DNA of 64,000 bases from contig JAUMIR010000005.1 in NCBI GenBank assembly GCA_030847615.1, positions 105,925,116 through 105,989,115 of the forward strand, given 5' to 3'. The notes under the pieces were generated by a model, which ran no database searches, was not told where the DNA came from, and was given only the letters and a program-made list of their open reading frames with translations. The position numbers were made by a program, and so were the translations under genes. The DNA is from Gambelia wislizenii. Lineage: Eukaryota; Chordata; Lepidosauria; Squamata; Crotaphytidae. Of the stretch, positions 1 through 11,690 are shown one piece after another. Position 1 is the first letter of the stretch. Each line of letters begins with the position of its first letter.

Positions 1-1153
1 GGGGTGGGGAGGCCTTCGCGGGACCCCCAGAGGCCCTCCGGAGGCGCCGCGAAGGCCTGGGGAGGGGTGGGGAGGCCTTCGCGGGACCCCCGGAGGCCTC
101 CGGAGGCCCCGCGAAGGCCAGGGGAGGGGTGGGGAGACCTTCGCGGGACCCCCGGAGGCCCTCTGGAGGCCCCGCGAAGGCCTGGGGAGGGGTGGCGAGG
201 CCTTCGTGGGACCCCCGGAGGCCCTCCGGAGGTGCCGCGAAGGCCTGGGGAGGGGTGGGGAGGCCTTCGCGGGACCCCCGGAGGCCCTCCGGAGGCCCCG
301 CGAAGGCTTTGGGAGGGGTGGCGAGGCCTTTGCGGGACCCCCGGAGGCACCGCGAAGGCCTGTGGAGGGGTGGGGAGGTCTTTGCGGGACCCCCGGAGGC
401 CCTCCGGAGGCCCCGCGAAGGCCTGGGGAGGGGTTGGGAGGCCTTCGTGGGACCCCCGGAGGCCCTCCGGAGGCCCCGCGAATGCTTGGGGAGGGGTGGC
501 GAGGCCTTCGCGAGACCCCCGGAGGCCCCGCGAAGGCCTGGGGAGGGGTGGGGAGGCCTCCGAGGGACCCCCGGAGGCCCTCCGGAGGCCCCGCGAAGGC
601 CTGGGGAGGGGTGGCGAGGCCTTCGCAGGACCCCCCCGAGGCCCTCCGGAGGCCCTGCGAAGGCCTGGGGAAGGAGGGAGGGAGGGCCGGGGAGACCTCC
701 GTGGGGCCTAGCAAGGCCCTGCAAAGGCCTGGGGAGGGAGGGAGGAAGGGCCGGGGAGACCTCCACGGGGCCTAGCAAGGCCCCGCAAAGGCCTGGGGAG
801 GGAGGGAGGGAGGGAGGGCCGGGGAGACCTCCGCGGGGCCTAGCAAGGCCCCGCGAAGGCCTGGGGAGGGAGGGAGGGAGGGAGGGCCGGGGAGACCTCC
901 GCGGGGCCTAGCAAGGCCCCGCGAAGGCCTGGGGAGGGAGGGAGGAAAGGCCGGGGAGACCTCCGCGGGGCCTAGCAAGGCCCTGCGAAGGCCTGGGGAG
1001 GGAGGGAGGAAGGGCCGGGGAGGCCTCCGTGGGGCCTAGGAAGGCCCCAAGAAGGCCTGGGGAGGGAGGGGGGAGGGGAGTCGTTATTCGCGGATTTTTC
1101 ACATTCGCGGGGGTCCGCGGAACAGAACCCCCGCGAATGTGAAGGGACGACTG
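1..1153 (+). repeat. GC-rich 63-bp minisatellite inside a pogo-like element (copy 1)
   Basis: Units of 63 bp (for example GGCCTTC at 11 and 74) alternate G-rich and palindromic GGCC/CCGG blocks. From about 660 they shift to a subtype with runs of GGGAGGGAGGGAGGG and a TAGCAAGGCCC core. The array runs off the left edge. It ends at 1080 in a unique terminal part with inverted CACATTCGCGGGGGT / CCCCCGCGAATGTG motifs and the element end GGGACGACTG at 1144-1153, followed by a TA. Long open frames in all phases here come from the repeat having a period divisible by three and are not genes. Confidence 0.9.
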
Positions 1154-1480
1154 TAGATAAGAGCCTCTGTTCCACCATTATTATCATGATGGAAAAGCCT
1201 ATTGCCTCCTGTACAGCTATTGCTGTCCTGATCAGAAATACCCTTGAAATGCTTTCCAGGTGGCGATGCTGGCAGCAGCAATGCAGAATACTTTGTCTCT
1301 TAATTCTCATTCAGCAGATGGAACTCTTCTCTTCCAATGTATGTGGGAGGGAGATTTTTGGATTCAATAGCATCAATACACCTATGCTGTTTCAGTGTTT
1401 TCGCCCCTACCCTCGCTTACGCTGGTGGTGGGTTTATCCTACAATGAAGGACTGGTGGGAGAAATTTGTGTTTTTTTAAA
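1154..1480. other. Unassigned spacer between minisatellite and L1
   Basis: Mixed-composition sequence with no supported gene. Short frames lack any recognisable domain. An L1 3' end begins near 1480. Confidence 0.5.
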
Positions 1481-3835
1481 TATTATCTTTATTAGAACAA
1501 CATTATTACGAATCATATAACATTACATTACATTACACTGACACAAAGACCCACCCACAATCTAACCCCTATCTTACATGTCTATTATTTCTATCAAACT
1601 AAAAACACTTAAAGCAAACACAAAACATATACAGACACAATAACTTCCTTCTTTCTTCTTTTGAGGTGTTGACAATTCCCTTGCCATCTAACCCAACACC
1701 CTGTCTATTATTTTCTGTTAACTCCTCACTCCATTATTCTATTTTGAATCAATGCATAACAATGCTTCATAGATTTATTACTCCTGCACTTGATTTTTCC
1801 ATAGTCTCTTAATCTCTTGCCATCCTTCCAAACCTTTCCAAGTTTTCTTCTCATCTAACAGTATTGATAGCTTGTCCATTTCATACATATCTTGCAGTTT
1901 CTCAATCCAGTCCAAAATAGATGGTATGTTTCCTCCTTTCCACTTTTGAGCGAATGCCGACCGAGCGGTGCGAAGGCCTTTGCGGGACCCCCGGAGGCCC
2001 TCCGGAGGCCCCGCGAAGGCCTGGGGAGCGGTGCGAAGGCCTTTGCGGGACCCCCGGAGGCCCTCCGGAGGCCCCGCGAAGGCCTGGGGAGGGGTGGGGA
2101 GGCCTTTGCGGGACCCCCGGAGGCCCTCCGGAGGCCCCGCGAAGGCCTGGGGAGCGGTGCGAAGGCCTTTGCGGGACCCCCGGAGGCCCTCCGGAGGCCC
2201 CGCGAAGGCCTGGGGAGGGGTGGGGAGGCCTTCGCGGGACCCCCGGAGGCCCCGCGAAGGCCTGGGGAGGGAGGGGTAAGGGCCGGGGAGACCTCCACGG
2301 GGCCTAGCAAGGCCCCGCGAAGGCCTGGGCAGGGAGGGAGGGAGGGCCGGGGAGACCTCTGCGGGGCCTAGCAAGGCCCCGCGAAGGCCTGTGGAGGGGG
2401 GAGGGAGGGCCGGGGAGACCTCCGCGGGGCCTAGCAAGGCCCCGCGAAGGCCTGTGGAGGGAGGGAGGGAGGGCCGGGGAGACCTCCGCGGGGCCTAGCA
2501 AGGCCCCGCGAAGGCCTGTGGAGGGAGGGAGGGAGGGCCGGGGAGGCCTCCGTGGGGCCTAGCAAGGCCCCGCGAAGGGCTGGTCAGGGAGGGAGGGAGG
2601 GCCGGGGAGGCCTCCGCGGGGCCTAGCAAGGCCCCGCGAAGGCCTGGTCAGGGAGGGAGGAAGGGCCGGGGAGGCCTCCGCGGACCTAGGAAGGCCCCGC
2701 GAAGGCCTGGGGAGGGAGGGGGAGGGGTGTTTGTTATGCGCGGATTTTTCACATTCGCGGGGGTCCGCGGAACGGAACCCCCACGAATGTGAAGGGACGA
2801 CTGTATTTAAACTTTTCCAGCAGTTGTCTGTATTAAAACCAGTGGATCTGAATTCCTTCCTCTTTTAATTCCTTCTGAGTTTTGATTTCATAATCTTTCT
2901 CCCTTTTTTTCAAGATTATATCATAGGTCAACCAGTGACCTTTAAATAGTTTTTCTTTTCTATAGAAGGCCTTATGATTCCCATAATGGCATTCTCCTAT
3001 ATAACTTCTTTTTATACAAAACCTACACTCTCAGCAGTGCTCTCCAGATATAATGATGATTGGATTCCTTATGTACCGTCAGTTTATTATGCCAGATGTA
3101 GGCGTGCCACCCATACCTGAGATTGAATCCCTCAAGCTGTATAAGTCTAGTGTTATTTAGATGTATCCAATCTATTACCCAGAGCAATACACATGCATGG
3201 TAATACAATCTCAGTTCTGGGAGGCCCAACCCATCCCTTTCCTTTGTATCTTGTAATACTACTCTTAATTCTTGGCTTTTCCCCTGCCCAAATGAAATCT
3301 GCTAGATCTTTATTCCAAGTCATGAAAGGATTATCATTTGTTAAGATAGGTATATTTTGACACAAGTAAATCATCTTCGGAAGAATATTCATCTTCATTA
3401 CCGATATTCGACCTAAGAGAGAAAGGTTTAAATTTCCCCATATATTTTCCCCTTCTATTATCTATTAAGAAAAAGTCTTTCTTAATTTCCTTCCAGACTT
3501 TGCCATAGTTGTTTTCATATAAAATTCGTTAATATTATTCCAAGGTATTTTACTTTCCTCTTGACCTTAAATCCTGATTTCCTCATCAAATCCAATTCTT
3601 CTTAATTAGATAAATTTTTGGTTATGATTGATGTTTTATCTCTATTAATTTTAAAACCAGCTAGTAAACCGTACTCTGCTATTATCTGGATTAATCTATC
3701 AATGCTTTCATTGGGACTATCTAAAAAAAAGCCAGATCATCAGCATATGCTTTATCCTTATACTCATTATTTAATATTCTGGGTCCCCTAATAGTTACAT
3801 CAGAGTTTATTTTCCTCACTAGAATTTCCATTGCG
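1480..3835 (-). mobile_element. 5'-truncated L1 LINE, interrupted
   Basis: The minus strand encodes L1 ORF2 pieces: KMNILPKMIYL and GKGWVGPPRTE at 3400-3200 and GFNLRYGWHAYIW near 3120-3060. After a break, the C-terminal part IEKLQDMYEMDKLSILL is at about 1915-1840. The 3' end near 1500-1560 is AT-rich with a short CATTA repeat. Frameshifts and stops are frequent, so it is dead. A pogo-like element carrying a GC-rich minisatellite (about 1953-2803) sits between the two ORF2 parts. Confidence 0.85.
1953..2803 (+). repeat. GC-rich 63-bp minisatellite inside a pogo-like element (copy 2)
   Basis: Same 63-bp unit as the array at the left edge (CGAAGGC at 1971 and 2034), again passing from a palindromic subtype to a GGGAGGGAGGG / TAGCAAGGCCC subtype, and ending in the same terminal part with GGGACGACTG at 2794-2803 followed by TA. 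No left terminal repeat is visible. L1 sequence runs directly into the array near 1953. Confidence 0.9.
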
Positions 3836-4598
3836 ACCGAGAGTCAAGGAGCCCCCCGCCACGTCCCAGCCAAACTCACAAGTATACTCACACAGAAATA
3901 ACATGCACAAAATGAGTTTATTTACAAAAGTCAGATGATGGTTGGTGGAAAGGCCACAACTTTCTGTCTGGTGATAGATGTTAGCGGTTGGTCTGGGCAT
4001 GAGTTTTCCGCGGGACAGGATGAGAGCCCTCAACCGGTCAATGCCAAATCTAAGTCCGCCCAAAGGCGAACCTAACCGCCCCAGGCACGTGTAGATCATG
4101 TGACCGATCATGTGCCTGGCCGTGAGGCCATGTCACGTGACCAGTCATGTGTCCGGAAGTGTGGAGCTCACGTGACCGTCACGTGATGGGCCACATGCCC
4201 GAAAAAATTTCCTGGGGGGGGGGGAGACGCCCCAGGAGTGGTCCTAGCCTAGGACCCGGGAAGCCAAACAGTAACTCCCAACTCCCCCCCAGATGGGCCA
4301 AAAACTCATGCCCACCGATCAGCCAGAAAGTTGTGACAAGGTGGATACAATGTAGACAAAAGCAGAACTAGCTAACTGAAAACAACTAACTAAAGGGAGG
4401 GGGGCGGGTCTTCGGCTCGCAAGAGCCAACTACTGGAGCTGCGAGCCGGCTGGGAATAAATACCCGGCCGGCGGACCAGGGTGGGGACTTCGTTGATGGG
4501 TAGAAGTCCGTGATCGGATTGGTCTGCTGCCCTTTTGTTTGTAGACATTTAATCTATGTTTTAAATAAAGTATCTGTCACTTTTCTTGCCTTTATTCA
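3832..4598. mobile_element. LTR-like or MITE-like insertion with E-box cluster
   Basis: The block is much richer in GC than the L1 on its left and the AT-rich DNA on its right. On the plus strand it has a TATA-like GGAATAAATACC (4451-4462) and AATAAA at 4564-4569. On the minus strand AATAAA also occurs near 3918. Four CACGTG motifs lie within 100 bp. No target duplication could be found, so orientation and class are uncertain. Confidence 0.4.
4086..4185. promoter_or_regulatory. Cluster of four CACGTG E-boxes
   Basis: CACGTG occurs at 4086-4091, 4134-4139, 4169-4174 and 4180-4185, three of them inside TCACGTGA. CATGTG variants lie between. TCACGTGA is the preferred core of MiT/TFE and USF-type bHLH-zip factors. 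It lies in a probable transposable element, so the function is unknown. Confidence 0.5.
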
Positions 4599-4599
4599 T

Positions 4600-5870
4600 A
4601 GAAAAATTGTCAGGGCTAACAGAGCATGAAAACTATGAGTCTGCCATGTTTTGTGGTTGGCCACACCCCCTCAGTGTTAGCTGCTTTTTGACCCATTCAA
4701 GGGAAGAAAAATTGGCTACACATCTAATCTATCATAATCTGAATAGATATCTTGTTTTGTCCTGGTGTATGGTTGCATCCCTGGGTTTAGAGAAACAAAA
4801 TCCTGGATAGTTTATAAAGATACCTTAATTATGCAGCCATGTTATAATTAAATTAAGAAAGGTGGCAATTTATGATATTTTTTCCCCCTTTGGAAGGGTG
4901 ATTACTAAAGCAATACTTGAATGGTGATAACTAAAACCAGCAGCTGCTGTGTATTGTGTTATAATTATTTATTTATGCTCTGGCTTTCCCCAAAGCTGGG
5001 ACTGAAAATGGCTTACAAAATAAAAAAGAGATACAAGTATAAATATACAGGTATATTGATAAAAACACAAAAGTTATCTTAAAATGCAATTAAACTACCT
5101 GTAGAATTAAAAGCCATTTAAAACACATCCATTAAATGGCAAAATATTTTCCCATCTATATCTTATGTCATATTTCTGCAACTGCTTTGTAAGAAAATTA
5201 ATTTTCTCTCTTCTTCAATATTCAAGTTGGTATGTCCTTAAAAATTGTCACTTCTAACAATGTCTTTTATTTGTCAACAAACAAATCATCTGTTGGAATA
5301 GAAAGGTCTTCACCTGCTGACAGAAGGATAACAAAAAAGGGAGCCATTCTAGCTTCCCTGGGAATGAAGCTACAGATGCTTGGAGCAACCACTGAGAAGG
5401 CCTTCTTTTTCAACCCTACGAGATGTGCCTATGGGATAGCAGGACTGAGAGAAGGCCCTTCCCCAAAGATCTCAGAGCTTGAGAGTATATGGACATGGAT
5501 AGGCCCATATGGGAGAATACGGTCATTCATTTAATCTGGACCTATGCTGTATATGGCTTTATAGATCACAACCAGCTTTTGTTTGTTGTGTATGCCCAAA
5601 CACTTTTATTTAGAGAAACCAAAGGCATACAATAACCCACACTTAGAAGAATGCAAGAACATTATGCAAACACATATTATAGAGAAACAACATAGTTTTT
5701 TGTTTCTATTGGAACTTATTTTATATGACTTTATGCCATCCTCACTAAGAGAGGGCAATGCACATTCCTCTAATATATTAATATGCAGTTTTCTTCTCTA
5801 AATGCAGATATATGGAAGGTGCCTCCAAATGAAACTTTTGTTTTGCAGCTGTCCTACCACATTCAGTGAA
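4600..5870. other. Intergenic DNA with old repeat fragments
   Basis: AT-rich sequence. 4965-5130 has the form of a degraded LINE/SINE tail (TTTATTTATGCTCTGGCTTT). 5290-5580 matches the repeat also seen at 52330-52600 (an AC(T/C)GAGAAGGC core followed by a GGACTGAGAGAAGG-type core). No gene is supported. Confidence 0.5.
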
Positions 5871-5875
5871 TTGTA

Positions 5876-6106
5876 CAGTTGTCCCTTCACATTCGCTGGG
5901 GTTTGGTTCCAGGCCCCCCCCGTGAATACCCAAATCCGTGAATACTCAAGTCCCATGATATGCAATGGCATAGCAAAATGGTGTCCCTTATATAAGATGG
6001 CAAAGTCAAGGTTTGCTTTTTGGATTATTATTTTTTAAAGAATATTTTCAAGCCGTGAATACTTAAATCCGTGAATGCCAAATCTGTGAATGTGGAGGGA
6101 CAACCG
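5876..6106 (+). mobile_element. Pogo/Tigger-like MITE
   Basis: 231 bp with inverted ends CAGTTGTCCCTTCACATTCG and GAATGTGGAGGGACAACCG, flanked by TA on both sides. Same family as 8069-8301 and 15936-16157. Confidence 0.85.
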
Positions 6107-6108
6107 TA

Positions 6109-7340
6109 CTAGACATTCTGATGAAGCCACCCAGAATTCTTCCTGTATCCCTTCTCATGTATCCTTCCATCCTTTTTGTTACCACAGTAAATCTGTTAAG
6201 AAGAAAAGAAAAGGTCCCATGGTTTTCTTTTGCTTGACTGTGTTAGGAGATGGCTATCCAAAAGCACTGAGGACTGAAACAAAAAATCAGCCAGGAGAAA
6301 GGCTGGTGGAGTTATTTATTTATTACTTACAGGTACAAAAGCAAGCTCCCTCTGAACAAATCTTGTCAAGAAAACTGTGACAGGGTTGCAGTAAGCTGGA
6401 AACGGCTTAAAGCCACACAAAAACAACAATATCTTATCTTTCCTCCAACGAACTCAAGATGGCATACACGGATCTGATTTTTCTCCACAATTTAGCCTCA
6501 CTATAACCCAGTCATGTTGGTCATGCTGAGAAAGTCTGTTACTGGTCCAAAGTAACTCAGTGAATGTCATGGGTCAATGGGAACTAGAACCTCAGTCTCC
6601 CAAGTCCTTGTCCAACAATCCACCCAAATCCAGCAACCTATCCACTGCCTTCTACTGGTAAGTCACCACTGGGAATTCATTCATGTCCAACCACTCTGAA
6701 GTACATTAAAAGTCAATTTTATATTAAAATTAAATAATACAAATTTAAAAGGGAGATAAAATAATGAAAATATGAGTGGTAAGAGGAAGTAGAAAGAGAT
6801 GAGAAGACAAAGCTCTCCTGACTGCAGAAAATGATAACATGGGAGAACTAACTAGAGAGAAGCCAACCCTGCTTGACCCAAGGTGTCAAGCCTGATCAGG
6901 TGCTAATGGATCTGTACATAAAGAGCAACATAGTTGTATTACAATTTAGATAAATAAATGATATATAGAAAAGTCCTACTGGGACAGAACAACCACTATA
7001 CCACACTGCTCTCACACAGTACGTGGCAAGTTTCACATGCAGATTCACATGTACCCATTTCACATGCACATTTTTTGCACATGCACATTTTTTACACAAA
7101 TGTGGATTAAAGGGAGTATGGGTACTTTCAAGGGGAAACAACACATTACAATAAACATTAGCTAGGACTATGAGTGAAAATGGCAACCTTGTGCAAAGTT
7201 CTCCCCTTCTTCTTTGGTAATGTGCATATGAAGGTGGTGACTCTGTGCAGGAGCCCTTAAAAATGTACAGAACAATTCTAATTGGGATATACCTTGAGTG
7301 TCATATACAAACAAAATGAATCATCAGCAGAGAAAAATAT
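6109..7340. other. Intron or flank with no supported gene
   Basis: Low-complexity AT-rich sequence, presumably FAM114A1 intron 2. No second FAM114A1 coding exon is recognised. A short FAM114A1-unrelated frame at 6896-7186 has no known domain. Confidence 0.5.
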
Positions 7341-7347
7341 TTCTTAC

Positions 7348-7671
7348 TAGATCACCCTCTTTGTTTGGCACCTCAGATCCAGGTTCTGATTCAAGGCTCA
7401 CAGATTCGCTGACTTCAGGAAGAACACTCTCAGCTATATCTCCTTTGGAGGGTTCCTCATTTGAAAGATTTCCTAAAGCTAGCAGGTTCTCTTCCTGTTC
7501 ATTGTTGGAATGTTTGGAAACTTGTCTCTCATCACCTTGCGATGACACTAGTTCTGTCTTATCACTGTGCATCATTGTGTCAGAAGCTGAAACGTTACCA
7601 CCAGGTTCCAATAGTTCTTCATTTTTCTCTTGAATTAACACGTCACTGCTATCACCTGACATTTTTTAATT
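7348..7671 (-). CDS. FAM114A1: FAM114A1, first coding exon (exon 2)
   Basis: The minus strand reads 105 codons from an ATG at 7660-7662 to 7348, then a GTAAG splice donor at 7343-7347, ending in phase 0. A pyrimidine-rich tract and CTGTAG acceptor lie just upstream (7672-7677), so the exon holds about 9 bases of 5' UTR. The peptide is acidic and Ser/Glu-rich. Its segment SESVSLESEPGSEVP resembles the N-terminal part of FAM114A1 (NOXP20), a cytosolic protein known from nervous-system development. The match is from memory of the family, not a search. The next exons, which should hold the Gly/Trp-rich core, are not visible between 1 and 7347 and are probably off the left edge. The divergent orientation to the TLR genes matches the mammalian locus and supports the call. 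Only the N-terminal fragment of the gene is in this window. Confidence 0.82.
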
Positions 7672-8068
7672 CTACAGAAAAGAAAAGAAAAGATTAATAA
7701 GACTATTTGAATAACATAAAATAAAATGGTCCCCTACTTCATATGTCTCTTATAATCAAGGCCAATAGAGAACATTTCAAAATTATAAAGGCTGTGTTTG
7801 GACGACTGTTATCTTGGCCTATTAAGCTGAGATATGCATCCAAGTCTATTGCTTGTACACACCACTCCACCATCATCCCATCACCACCTTTTAAAAAATT
7901 AAATCAGAAAATCTCTAAATACAATTTCCTGTTTTGTCTAAACCAGGAAACTATAGTTACTAACTCTGGAACAAGCCAAGATATTCAACCAACTTCAAAC
8001 TGTGGCTTGCTCTTATTTTTCTGAAGCTGGTTACTTCAGTTTCATAGTTAACACAAAATCAGTAATTG

Positions 8069-8301
8069 CAGTTGTCCCTTCATATCCACGGATTTGGTAT
8101 CCACAGATTTAAATATTCATGGCTTTAAAATATTCTTAAAAAACAATAATCCAAAAAGCAAATCTTGATTTTGCCATTTTATATAAGGGACACCATTTTG
8201 CTATGCCATTGCATATACAGTAATGGAACTTGAGTATTCATCGATTTTGGTATCCAGGGGGGTCCTGGAACCAAACCTCAGCAAATATGAAGGGTCAACT
8301 G
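8069..8301 (+). mobile_element. Pogo/Tigger-like MITE
   Basis: 233 bp starting CAGTTGTCCCTTCATATCC and ending GAAGGGTCAACTG, with TA on the right and a mutated TG on the left. Internal text closely follows the element at 15936-16157. Confidence 0.85.
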
Positions 8302-9780
8302 TACAATTAATTGGAGACTTCCTGATTTAATCACAGGAAAGGAAGGAGTTGACAGGTTGAGTATGCAGACAAATTATGACATATTTGTCTGAACCAGGTC
8401 TCAGACTTGCATTACCTCCCTAGTTTATCCTAGATGGTTACTGTTCAGAGCTGATTTTGAATTGTTTCTACTGTTGTAGCCTAATGTGACTAACATCAAG
8501 GGATGTTACTGTCTGACAAAACACTAATAAATTCCCCCTTCACTTCCTTTTTCTTGTTTCTCTTTTCCTATTTATATATTAATATTAATAATTATTTGGA
8601 ACAGAGGCATAGAGGTCATATTACTTGGAATAACTTCACAGTGTCATAGAAAACATTAGAAACACAAACATGATCTGAGTGAGTGCCCACTGAGAAAGAA
8701 AGGAAGGAAGGAAGGAAACAAGATGATGTTTAAGTGGGAGAAGAAAGTAAGTGGAATGGTTAGATCAAATGTACAGTAATTGTGTCCAATTGAAAAGAAG
8801 CGGATGGCATCCTACCTCACTTTAAAACACTGGTCTCAGAATCTTTAATGGTACGGCCCTTACTTTTATCAGACAAATTAACTACACATCGACAGTGGCC
8901 CATCATTCACTGGGTATATAATGATGATAATGATCACTGAGTTAATCAGCAGAATAAAAGTTTATCATGGCTTTGGAAAAATGAAATGCTGTAAACTGAA
9001 ACAGATTCTATTCCTGGGGTTGCTTATGCAGCCTGGGCCACATGGAGACACCAAGGCTTTTTTTGCAGCCCTTGCCACTCCACACTGCCCTTTGGAGGGG
9101 TAAAAAGAGTTGTGGTGGTTCAGAAATTGCCTCTCCTTGAAAACCCCAAGAATAACAAGTTATCTTTTAAATAGGTTGCAGGACTCCCTGCATTGTGTAA
9201 GTTTTTTTTAAAAAAATACTCTTTTAATTCCCCCATTCAACACCCATTTTTCAAAACCAGAAATGGAAACCCTCTGCTTCTCAGTTTTGTTTTGGGATTT
9301 GCAGCGGCGGCGGGGATTTTAGCAGTCCATGGAGCCTTGGAGTGTCCCAGACACAGAAAATTTGCTGCCAGACCCACATTTGCCAACCTCTGTTCTATAC
9401 ACTGAACGGAATATATAAACCAAGAAAACACACTACCATAAAGATAATACACAGAGTAGCTGGACAGACTGTGGCTTAGCCAAATAAATTATGTTTGAAA
9501 TGTAGAATTCTGAAGTTGGCAATATGCCTGACTTTTGATTACATCAGTTGTTTTCCCCCCAGACTTGTTTATCAGTATAAGGCCCAACAATTCTGCTTAT
9601 CAGCATGACTTGTTGTGCGGTCAGCTCAGAAATAAATGAAATAAACAAAAATGACATGAAATGTATCTTATCATGCCATGCACTTTGAGCCACAAAGGTT
9701 TATGCTATAATAAATGTGTTTGCTATAATAAATGTGCTACAAGATGTTGTTTTCACTGCAACTGACTTAACATCTCTAGA
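8302..9780. other. FAM114A1 intron 1, mostly unique
   Basis: No gene is supported. It contains an AAGG microsatellite near 8699-8717 and several A/T-rich runs. Confidence 0.5.
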
Positions 9781-9895
9781 CAGGGCCGGTTTAAGGAATT
9801 TTGGGGGGCCCTGCAAAGCTTTATTTTGGGGCCCCCACATGTTTATCTCAGGTCAATGTAACCTAACCTATTCACCTTACAGGATGTTCAGATTA

Positions 9896-10131
9896 CAGTA
9901 GGACCCACGTATCCATGGATTCTTTATTCATGAGACACAAAACAGCACACCTACCATAGAATCTTCCTAGAAAATGTGTCCTCCCTAGTTGTTTTCTAGG
10001 CCCTCCAAGGCAACTCTATGGTATTTTAAACCAGCAATCCCATTATTTTCAATGGCATTCACTATTATTCATGGTTTTCAGAATCCACACACACCCTGAA
10101 CCAATCCCCAGTGGATAAGAGGGGCCTACTG
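9896..10131 (+). mobile_element. Pogo/Tigger-like MITE, second subfamily
   Basis: Inverted ends CAGTAGGACCC and GGGGCCTACTG, with TA on both sides. Internal text such as GACACAAAACAGCACACC recurs at 45765-46004 and 61494-61681. Nested within the hAT element at 9781-13519. Confidence 0.88.
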
Positions 10132-10274
10132 TATTACATAATTTGCCACCAATAATTTAGTTTAAAAACTATATTATAGGCACTAACATAATATTTTTTG
10201 TTTATTAGCAATTAACACAATGGCGTAGATTTCCTCAAAGAAAAGAAAGAGTGGACTACAAGCTAAATATGAGT

Positions 10275-10885
10275 TAGTAGAGTGATGCAGCAGCAAAAAA
10301 TGCCAGTGCGATTCTAGGCTGCATTAATAGGAGTAGTGTCTAGATCAAGGGAAGTAATAGTATCACTCCATTCTGCTTTGGTCAGACCTCACCTGGAATA
10401 CTGTTTCCAGTTCTGGGCACAACAATTCAAGAAAGATACTGAGAAGGATGGTGGGAGGTCTGGAAGCCATTACGCCCTATGAGGAACGGCTTAGGGAGCT
10501 GGGTACACTTAGCCTGGAGAAGAGAAGGTTGAGAGGTGACGTGATAGCCATGTTCAAATATTTGAAGGGATGGAGGAGGAAGGAGCAAGCTTGTTTTCTG
10601 CTGCTCCAGAAACTAGGACACAGAGCAATGGGTTCAAACTACAGGAAAAGAGATTTCACCTGAATATTAGGAAGAACCTCCTGACAGAAAGAATTGTTCG
10701 GAAGTGGAATACACTGCCACCTTGGAGTGTGGTGGAGTCTCCTTCTTTGGGTTTTTTTTAAACATAGGTTGTATAGCCATCTGTCAGGAATGCTTTGATT
10801 GTGTGTTCCTGCAGTGCAGAAGCCAATCGGATGGGATGGCTGTTGGGGTCCCTTCCAGCCATATGATTCTATGATTCTAGGCTGC
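10275..10885 (+). mobile_element. CR1 LINE 3' fragment
   Basis: Covers the end of the CR1 reverse-transcriptase frame (region encoding a CGSHxxxHLEYC-like stretch, broken) through GGATGGGACCCCTTCC-like 3' UTR to the CR1 terminal motif TATGATTCTATGATTCT at 10861-10877. Frames are disrupted. Confidence 0.85.
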
Positions 10886-10992
10886 ATTCAGAGCCTGGGA
10901 AAGTTATTCTTAGATTACACCTCCCAGAATCCCCCTGCAAGCATCCTTCTCAAGGTCTGGTTGCATTGTTCCTTTTCCAGCATTCTCTAGCC

Positions 10993-11328
10993 CAGTGGTT
11001 CTTAACTTGGGGTCCGCAATGTCCTCACAGGGGGTCCACAAAGGCTTGAAGGCTGCTTGGCCCACCTCCTCCCTGTAGTGGAGTAACAATGTGACAGGAA
11101 CCAAGGCAAAGGCTGGCTGGCTTGGCCTGCACATTGCCATTCAATCCACTCCAGCCACAAACTTGCAGGAAGAAGCAAGAGTGCCTCTGAGGGAAAGCTT
11201 AATGGATGGTGTAATTGTATTGTTGTTGTTGTTAGCTATTATTAGGGTTTTAAATCTTGAGTTAAGTCTTGGGGCAACAAAAGATATTTAAAGGGGGTCC
11301 CTGGTAAAGAAAAGGTTAAGAACCACTG
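10993..11328 (+). mobile_element. hAT MITE with 8-bp target duplication
   Basis: 336 bp. The ends are inverted repeats CAGTGGTTCTTAAC and GTTAAGAACCACTG. The flanks CTCTAGCC (10985-10992) and CTCTAGGC (11329-11336) agree at 7 of 8 positions. Related copies lie at about 12815-13172 and 46759-47100. Confidence 0.88.
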
Positions 11329-11461
11329 CTCTAGGCCAATGCCTCTCACATAACACTAATGGGATACTGGTGTTTTAGTGACAACAATAAAACCATTGTT
11401 CCCAGTAATATTACTCCAATTTTTATTTATATTCTTTATATTCTTCTGTTAAAAGAACCAG

Positions 11462-11690
11462 AGTGTTGTAGAAGTTTCAGCATTGCCCTATGACTGTGGA
11501 GATCAGGGTTTGAATCCTTACTCAGCCATGAATGTCCACTGGGTGACCTTGGGCAAGTCACACTCTCTCAACCTCAAAGGAAGGCAAAGGCACACCCCCT
11601 TTGAACAAACCTTGCCTAGAAAACCCCATGGTAGATTTGCCTTAGTCAGAAATGACTTGAAGGCACATGGGCAAACACACAATTCCTTTT
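11462..11690 (+). mobile_element. tRNA-derived SINE
   Basis: Has the B-box-like GGGTTTGAATCC, TGGGTGACCTTGGGCAAGTC and AAACCTTGCC(T)AGAAAACCCC blocks of the abundant lizard tRNA-derived SINE. The head is truncated. Confidence 0.8.

Noticed and set aside
4..978. Long open frames on both strands coding Arg/Pro/Gly-rich repeats
   Set aside because: The 63-bp unit is divisible by three and poor in stops, so every frame stays open. There is no start context, domain or splice evidence.
4147..4371. 74-codon frame in the E-box block
   Set aside because: Short, in a probable transposable element, no similarity recognised.
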